Source of the DNA: Nevskia ramosa DSM 11499
GTDB lineage: Bacteria > Pseudomonadota > Gammaproteobacteria > Nevskiales > Nevskiaceae
Reading direction: 5' to 3'
Assembly (NCBI RefSeq): GCF_000420645.1
Contig: NZ_ATVI01000005.1
Span: 666,357-730,356, forward strand
DNA: 64,000 nt
The notes under the pieces are model-generated. The model was not told the DNA's origin. It ran no database searches and saw nothing but the letters and a program-made list of their open reading frames with translations. Position 1 is the first letter of the stretch. Each line of letters starts with the position of its first letter. This document shows, one piece after another, positions 59,095-64,000 of this stretch. A program made the translations under genes and the position numbers.

Positions 59095-59970
59095 TCAGCC
59101 GCCGACGCGGGGCGGGCTTTCGGCCTCGATCTGGAAAAACGGCCGCAGCCAGTCCATGACGCGAGCGGCGTTGCTGATCGGGAAGAAGTGGCCGCCTTCG
59201 GGGACGATGCGGAACTCGGCCGCTGGCCGCAGCGCCTGCAACGCACGGCAACTCGGCATGCTGCGCGACCAGTCGCCGTAGATCCACAGGCAGGGCATCG
59301 GCAACGCCGCAATCGCCGGACCATCGATGCCGGGGAGTACCACTTCCTGCATCGCCGTGGTCTGGTCGAGCAATTCGACGAATTGCTTGGCGGTGCGTTG
59401 CGCGCCGCGGCCTTCGCCGAATGGCGTGAACACGTCCTTGGCTTCCGAACCGCCGCCGCTGGTCTTCCAGCGTGCCAGCACTTCGAGGAACAGCAGGCCG
59501 ACCTGCGGTTCCTGTTCCCAGTCATGACCGGAGGTGCGTGACACCTCGATCTCGAACGGCGACAGATGCGGCGAATCGCTGAGCCGCTGCGTTGGCTGCA
59601 GCGCATTGATCTTGGTATCGAGCACCACCAGCTTGTCGACCCGCTGCGGATAACGGCCGGCAAACTCCAGCGCCACGCCGCCGCCGTAGCTGTGACCGAT
59701 CAGGGTGCAGGCGGCAATGCCGAGATGATCGAGCAGTCCTGCCAAGTCTTCGGCGACCAGGACGGCTTCGTAACCGCTGGCTGGCATGCTGCTGTAGCCG
59801 TGGCCTCTGAGATCGAACAGCGTGATCCTGAAGTGCTTGGACAGCGGCAGTGCATATTGCAGGAACCAGAACGCTCGGCTGGCGGCGAGTCCGTGGACGA
59901 ACACCAGCTCAGGACCTTCGCCCATCTGCTGGTAGGCGATGGTCACGTCGTTCAGCTTTACGTCAGGCAT
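59095..59970 (-). CDS. Alpha/beta hydrolase
   Basis: A 291-residue cytoplasmic hydrolase. The oxyanion HGLAASRAFW, nucleophile elbow GHSYGG (Ser94), acid Asp in the YGDWSR strand and the catalytic His in EGGHFF are all visible. The fold is that of esterases, haloperoxidases and meta-cleavage hydrolases, which share these motifs. The ATG at 59970 (MPDVKLNDVTIAYQQ) is used; the longer frame begins with TTG. It is upstream of HiPIP on the same strand and far from other catabolic genes. The substrate is unknown. Confidence 0.85.
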   Translation of the reverse strand: MPDVKLNDVTIAYQQMGEGPELVFVHGLAASRAFWFLQYALPLSKHFRITLFDLRGHGYSSMPASGYEAVLVAEDLAGLLDHLGIAACTLIGHSYGGGVALEFAGRYPQRVDKLVVLDTKINALQPTQRLSDSPHLSPFEIEVSRTSGHDWEQEPQVGLLFLEVLARWKTSGGGSEAKDVFTPFGEGRGAQRTAKQFVELLDQTTAMQEVVLPGIDGPAIAALPMPCLWIYGDWSRSMPSCRALQALRPAAEFRIVPEGGHFFPISNAARVMDWLRPFFQIEAESPPRVGG

Positions 59971-60303
59971 GTCGATCGAAGTCTGGGCGCCGCGACCCAA
60001 GCTGGCTTGCGGCGACGATGAATGGAAGTGGCGGCCGGCAAACGCTGCGAATCGCGTCGAAAACCTTCGCTAGGGCTTCGTGCGCTCTTGTTGCCGTCCG
60101 CCTGTGCAGTGTATTACTGGCGGGTAGCAGTATTTGTGCGTTTTTCGTGCCGTGTTCCTCGTTTATGGCTTGGATCATGCGGTGCGAAGGCCAACTGAAA
60201 GGATCGCAAGACAACAAGGCAGTGACGCTCGTCGGCAATCGCGAGCGAAGCACCTGAACCAATATCAAATCTAGCTTGTATCAATTGAATCGGAGGGAGT
60301 TCG
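59971..60303. other. Divergent gap before the exported-protein pair
   Basis: 333 bases between the minus-strand hydrolase and the plus-strand exported protein. The right end holds GGAGGGAG, the ribosome binding site of the 60304 gene, and two TATCAA boxes (60263-60268 and 60279-60284) 16 bases apart, perhaps an operator. No gene or clear promoter is seen in the rest. Confidence 0.45.
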
Positions 60304-60684
60304 ATGAAAACGTCTCTGGTAACGATGGCGTGGGTCTGCGGCCTGGCGGCAGCGCCAGCCGCAATGGCTGGCGAGGCAGCAATCCAGAAAACCGATGTGG
60401 GGGGAGCGACCGAGTCGCTGCGAGTGATGCGTGATGCACAGACCGGCGCACTGCGGATGCCGACGGCAGCCGAGATCAAGGCGATGGAAGCCAGCTCGGT
60501 GAAGAAGGGTGCCCCGAAGCCGGTGCAGGTTCAGGTGGCTCCCAATGGCACGAAGTCGGTTCGTCTTCCAGCTGAGTATCTGATCAGCATCGAAGCCACG
60601 CGGGATGCCAACGGCAACATCACCAGCCACCACCAGCAGCACGACATGGAGCACGGCGCCAGCGCCGCGCTGCCGACGGAGTAA
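60304..60684 (+). CDS. Exported protein with a post-PEP-CTERM-1-like domain
   Basis: A 126-residue protein with a Sec signal (about 1-22, AAMA-G). The central part, ESLRVMRDAQTGALRMPTAAE, recalls the domain named post-PEP-CTERM-1 in protein family collections, as I remember it; such proteins are often next to exosortase-type secreted proteins. The tail is His-rich (SHHQQHDMEHG). Strong ribosome binding site GGAGGGAG. It is five bases before the metalloprotease-like gene and probably co-transcribed. Its partner role is inferred. Confidence 0.6.
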   Translation: MKTSLVTMAWVCGLAAAPAAMAGEAAIQKTDVGGATESLRVMRDAQTGALRMPTAAEIKAMEASSVKKGAPKPVQVQVAPNGTKSVRLPAEYLISIEATRDANGNITSHHQQHDMEHGASAALPTE

Positions 60685-60689
60685 GCCAC

Positions 60690-62291
60690 GTGATCAAGAA
60701 ACTGATTCTTGCGGCATCCGTGGGTACTGCGCTGTTCGCGCTGCCGGTCAGCGCTGCTCAGCTGGTGCTGTTCAATGTCGATGATCCCGGTGTGGGCTTC
60801 AATGATCCGACGCCGGCGACGCCGGTCGGCGGCAATACCGGCACCACGCTCGGCGAGCAGCGCCTGATCGCTTATGACCGGGCACTGACCTTGTGGGGCA
60901 GCGTGCTGAAGAGCAACGTTCCTGTCATCGTCCAGGGCTCGTTTGCGCGCCTGACCTGTACGGCCGCTGGTGGCACGCTTGCTCAGGCTGGTGCCATCTC
61001 GGTGTTTTCGGACTTCGCGAACGCGCCTCTGGCGGGTCACTGGTACGGCGGTGCGGTTGCCGATGCCATTGCCGGCGAGGATCTCGATCCGGGCTACGCC
61101 GACATCGTTGCCAACTTCAATGGTGCCGTCGGACAGGCGGATTGCATTCCCGGGCCGGGCTTCTATTACGGCCTGGATAACCTGCCGCCGCCGGGTGCGG
61201 TCGACTTCCTGAACACCTTCATGCACGAAGTTGCGCATGGCCTCGGTTTCCAGAACTTCGTCAGCGAACTGGACGGTACCTTCCTGGCCGACGTGCCCGA
61301 TGTCTACACGGCGTACACGCGGGATCTCGATATCGGCAAGAAGTGGGACGTGATGAACACGGACGAACTGCTGTTCTCCGGTGTCAACACGGGCCGAGTG
61401 GTCTGGGATGGCCCGAAAGTGACGGCGGGATCGGCAGGCGTGCTGGGTCCGTATGAAGGTCTGCGAGTCAGCGGCAAGCTGTCGCGTGAACTGGACTTCG
61501 GCACGGCGTCGTTTGGTGCGCCGCCATCGCCGAGCATGAAAGTGGGTTCGATCGTTGCCGCCATCGACAACGACGGCACGCCGAATCCCAGTGATGCTTG
61601 CGGACCGCTGATCAACAACGTGCGCGGCAAGGTGGTGCTCGCTGACCGCGGCAGTTGCGGCTTTGCCGTCAAGGCAGCGAATGCTCAGGCTGCAGGTGCT
61701 GTTGCCCTGCTGATTGCCAACAACGCACCGGGTGCTGGTGCGATCGGTCTGGGCGGCGCGGATCCCACGCTGACCATCACGACGCTGGGCATCTCGTTCG
61801 AGGATGGTGCCGATATCCGGGCTGCACTGCCGGGTGTCAGCGCGCAGTTCTTCTCGGACAAGACGCGCCGCGCCGGTGCATCGGAAGGCTTCGTCCGCCT
61901 GTATGCGCCGGGTGTGGTGCAGCCGGGTTCGTCGATCTCGCACTTCGACACGGTGGCAACGCCGAACCTGCTGATGGAACCGGCGATCACGCCGACGCTG
62001 ATGGCCAGCCGCAATCTCGACCTGACGCCAGCGCTGATGTTCGACATCGGCTGGAAGGCCGAACCTGTGGCCCTTGGCCAGTGCGTGTCGACGGTGCCGG
62101 GTGCCTTGGCCAATGGCGCGCTGGTGCTGCCGGCGGTTGAAGACTGCCTGGCGACGGGCACCCCGCGCAGCTACGGCGTGTGCGTGGCCAAACTGGCACG
62201 TGACTACGAAGCGGCAGGCTTGATCGATCGCCAGCAGCGCGTGTCGCTCACCGCTTGCGGCGTCGCGGATGCCACCAGCCGGGCGAAGTAA
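60690..62291 (+). CDS. Exported PA-domain zinc metalloprotease-like protein
   Basis: A 533-residue secreted protein, signal about 1-22. The zinc site is HEVAHGLGF (His179, Glu180, His183), which is metzincin-like, but the usual third His or Asp ten residues after the first His is Asn189, so the third ligand is unclear. A protease-associated domain is inserted at about 285-390 (RGKVVLADRGSCGFAVKAANAQAAGAVALLIANN, shown in part). Similar HGLGF proteins with PA insertions occur in other Gammaproteobacteria. GTG start at 60690. Cysteines suggest disulfides. A terminator follows. Confidence 0.78.
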   Translation: MIKKLILAASVGTALFALPVSAAQLVLFNVDDPGVGFNDPTPATPVGGNTGTTLGEQRLIAYDRALTLWGSVLKSNVPVIVQGSFARLTCTAAGGTLAQAGAISVFSDFANAPLAGHWYGGAVADAIAGEDLDPGYADIVANFNGAVGQADCIPGPGFYYGLDNLPPPGAVDFLNTFMHEVAHGLGFQNFVSELDGTFLADVPDVYTAYTRDLDIGKKWDVMNTDELLFSGVNTGRVVWDGPKVTAGSAGVLGPYEGLRVSGKLSRELDFGTASFGAPPSPSMKVGSIVAAIDNDGTPNPSDACGPLINNVRGKVVLADRGSCGFAVKAANAQAAGAVALLIANNAPGAGAIGLGGADPTLTITTLGISFEDGADIRAALPGVSAQFFSDKTRRAGASEGFVRLYAPGVVQPGSSISHFDTVATPNLLMEPAITPTLMASRNLDLTPALMFDIGWKAEPVALGQCVSTVPGALANGALVLPAVEDCLATGTPRSYGVCVAKLARDYEAAGLIDRQQRVSLTACGVADATSRAK

Positions 62292-62328
62292 GCAGCCGGT
62301 ATCGCCTGACGCTCAGGCGTCGGACGGA

Positions 62329-62365
62329 AGAAGCCCGGACACGCAAGTGCCCGGGCTTCTTTTTT
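62329..62365 (+). terminator. Rho-independent terminator after the metalloprotease-like gene
   Basis: A 10-bp stem (62329-62338 with 62351-62360) with a small inner stem in the loop, followed by TTTTT. Confidence 0.88.
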
Positions 62366-62411
62366 GTGCGTCGAACGCTGGCCGAAGCGAAGGCTTCGAC
62401 CAGCGTCTGAC

Positions 62412-62693
62412 TCAGACGAAACCGACGAGGAAATCGGCGATCTGGCCGATGCTCAGATCGTCGACATAGCGGCCGTCTTTCATCAGCAGCTTCTCGAACG
62501 GCACTTTCTTCTTCGAGATGTCTTCCTCGATCGCGACCACCAGCTGGATGATGTCGATCGACTCGAAGCCGAGATCGCCGAGCAGCCGGGTATTGGCATC
62601 CATGCGGCCTTCGAACTCGTGATCCCAGTCCTGGGTGAAATCCTCGAGGAGAACAATGAGCTGCTTGACGTAATTTTCGTGCGCTGCGGACAT
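62412..62693 (-). CDS. Acyl carrier protein
   Basis: A 93-residue acyl or peptidyl carrier protein. The 4'-phosphopantetheine site is Ser45 in DLGFESIDIIQL; acidic helices flank it and the tail is short. It is longer than housekeeping AcpP and not beside fab genes, so it is a specialised carrier. It is downstream of two hexapeptide acyltransferases on the same strand, suggesting that these take an acyl group from it or act on the same product. The exact pathway is unknown. Confidence 0.88.
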   Translation of the reverse strand: MSAAHENYVKQLIVLLEDFTQDWDHEFEGRMDANTRLLGDLGFESIDIIQLVVAIEEDISKKKVPFEKLLMKDGRYVDDLSIGQIADFLVGFV

Positions 62694-62724
62694 GATGGGC
62701 GAGTTCTGAATGAGTGGGAAAGCG

Positions 62725-63501
62725 TCAGTACAGCGGTACAGGCAGCGTTTCCAGATCGTAGCCGGTCGCAGTCGGGCGGATCGAATAGGTCGGCGGCTTC
62801 AGTAATTCGAGTTTGCCGTCTGCGAGTTGTTCCTCGAAGTAGTCGAGTGTCGCTTCGGTCTTCGAGAAATCGACCCGCTTCTTGTGCGGAGCGAGGTCAT
62901 ATAGCCACCATTGCAATTTGAGGAAGCGCTCGACCAGCGGTTCGGCGAAGCGCATGCGGATGAGCTTCGCCGGCGAGCCGGTGACGATTGCATAGTCAGG
63001 CACGTCCTTGGTGACGATACTCTTTGCACCGACCACCGCACCGTGGCCGATACGCACGCCGCGCTTGATGAAGCTGCCGACGCCGACATAGGCCTCGTGC
63101 CCGATCGTGGTTTCGATCGGCATCGAATCGGCGTATGAGGGACCATCCTGAGCGTCCGGCGCCAGACGCGCGAAATCTTCGAACTGATACATGTTCGGCA
63201 TGTACTTCGGCCGCGTGAACGCGAATGGATGCGAGCTGAACCAGTTCATCGGATGCTCGGGTGGCCCGAGGATCGAGGATTCGCCGATCTGCGCGTAGCG
63301 GCCGATGTTGCAGCGATAGGCGCTGGTGGTACCGGCAGCGTTGAAGTACGCGAAAGCGCCGATCGAGCAGCCCTTCAAGCGATGCCCGTAGAGATAGGTC
63401 GGACGCTCGAAGCGAAGATGCAATGCGATTCTTGAGCGACCTGGATCGAGCATCAGGCCATAGGAAAGCAGATCGTGAGACGAAAGGCCGGATGCGGTCA
63501 T
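62725..63501 (-). CDS. Left-handed beta-helix acyltransferase (hexapeptide repeat family)
   Basis: A 258-residue LpxA/CatB-fold acyltransferase. Repeats begin near GCSIGAFAYFNA and run through IGHEAYVGVGSFIKRGVRIGHGAVVGAKSIVTKDV, the classical [LIV]-G-x4 rungs, ending in IVTGSPAKLIRMRF, typical of CatB/Vat acetyltransferases. The catalytic His is likely in TTIGHEAYV. I used ATG 63501, 14 bases after the stop of its upstream paralogue; a longer frame is open but has no better start. The C-terminal helix is charged. Confidence 0.85.
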   Translation of the reverse strand: MTASGLSSHDLLSYGLMLDPGRSRIALHLRFERPTYLYGHRLKGCSIGAFAYFNAAGTTSAYRCNIGRYAQIGESSILGPPEHPMNWFSSHPFAFTRPKYMPNMYQFEDFARLAPDAQDGPSYADSMPIETTIGHEAYVGVGSFIKRGVRIGHGAVVGAKSIVTKDVPDYAIVTGSPAKLIRMRFAEPLVERFLKLQWWLYDLAPHKKRVDFSKTEATLDYFEEQLADGKLELLKPPTYSIRPTATGYDLETLPVPLY

Positions 63502-63514
63502 GCCAAGGAGAGTT

Positions 63515-64000
63515 TTAGTAAAGCGGAGCAGCCAGTTTTTCGAGGCTGTAGTTCTTGCCAACGCTGCTCACGCGGTAGGTTTCCGGAACGAGCTTGGCAA
63601 GCGCATTGTCGGCGACTTTTTGTTCGAGAAATTCCAGCGTGCGCTGGGTATCGGCCCAGTTCACATCATGCGTTACCAATCCGAGATCGTAATCCCACCA
63701 CGCGAGTTTGAGGAAGCGTTCGATCAGATGATCCGGGTAGCGATAGCGCAGCACGCGCGCCGGAGAGCCTGCAACGATCGCGTACGGCGGCACGTCGCGG
63801 GTCACCACGCTGCGGGCGCCGATCACCGCGCCAACACCAACCTTCACTCCGCGCCGCACGAAGCTGCCGGCGCCCACGTAAGCCTCATGGCCGATGTAGG
63901 TATCGGTCGAGGTTTCGCTGTCTGCCCAGGACGGGCCCGCGTCTTCGCCCGGCGAGATCCGGGCGAAGTCGGGCATCTGATACATCTTCGGCATATGCGA
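63515..64000 (-). CDS. Partial left-handed beta-helix acyltransferase, paralogue of the next gene
   Basis: The frame runs off the right edge, leaving 161 residues from the middle to the stop. It shares with its neighbour the blocks MYQxxDFAR, IGHEAYVGxGSF, RGVxVGxGAVxGAxSxVTxDVPxYAIVxGSPA and FLKLxWWxYDL, so the two arose by tandem duplication. It has the same IVAGSPARVLRYRY C-terminal motif. The N terminus is missing. Order on the strand is partial gene, second acyltransferase, acyl carrier protein. Confidence 0.85.
   Translation of the reverse strand, partial: SHMPKMYQMPDFARISPGEDAGPSWADSETSTDTYIGHEAYVGAGSFVRRGVKVGVGAVIGARSVVTRDVPPYAIVAGSPARVLRYRYPDHLIERFLKLAWWDYDLGLVTHDVNWADTQRTLEFLEQKVADNALAKLVPETYRVSSVGKNYSLEKLAAPLY

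Overview
This is a 64 kb piece of a GC-rich bacterial chromosome, densely coded on both strands. The conserved corB-ypjD-ffh ... rpsP-rimM-trmD-rplS order, dnaX-ybaB-recR, argF-nadC, a monomeric isocitrate dehydrogenase, Fe-superoxide dismutase, a Grx4 glutaredoxin and a Tat-exported HiPIP point to Gammaproteobacteria. Gene content and codon use look like the Nevskiales/Xanthomonadales side of the class, but that placement is inference. There is no prophage, insertion sequence, CRISPR array or plasmid-like region. Both ends cut through genes.

Layout. 1-2 kb: partial membrane protein and phosphomannomutase. 2.1-2.3 kb: SRP RNA with promoter and terminator. 2.3-6.9 kb: a four-gene minus-strand operon (nucleotide-sugar epimerase, UPF0104 membrane protein, polyprenyl-phosphate glycosyltransferase, ArnT-like transferase) that looks like a lipid-linked sugar pathway for envelope decoration. 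7-10 kb: dnaX, ybaB, recR and an unknown exported protein. 10.5-21.5 kb: mfd, a PF10118 protein, a styrene-oxide-isomerase-like membrane protein, radA, chrA, corB, ypjD and an MBL-fold hydrolase. 21.6-29.7 kb: ffh, then a molybdenum hydroxylase module (MobA-like transferase, XdhC, Mo subunit, 2Fe-2S subunit), then the rpsP operon. 29.8-40 kb: htpG, NlpC/P60 lipoprotein, trxB, sppA, a cNMP-binding/DUF1003 protein, nadC, argF, sodB, grxD. 40-46 kb: a CinA-like/FrhB-like pair, a frameshifted maeB, an aspartate aminotransferase and tRNA-Asn. 46.3-52.2 kb: icd, then a VWA lipoprotein, an ECF sigma factor and a membrane protein. 52.3-58.6 kb: TolC-like channel, PqqD-like/M50-like/HlyD fusion, propeller-like protein and sulfotransferase-like protein. 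58.6-64 kb: HiPIP, alpha/beta hydrolase, an exported-protein pair including a PA-domain metalloprotease, then an acyl carrier protein with two tandem hexapeptide acyltransferases.

The best candidate for an undescribed system is 52347-58571. It pairs an outer-membrane channel with a 783-residue fusion of a PqqD-like domain, a site-2-protease-like membrane domain whose HExxH motif is lost, and an HlyD adaptor. Two cytoplasmic proteins, a propeller-like protein and a sulfotransferase-like protein, follow with tight coupling, and no ABC transporter is present. Other unusual items are a StyC-like protein with no styrene genes nearby, an FrhB-family protein resembling chlorophyll-pathway reductases and coupled to a CinA-like protein, and the disrupted maeB.
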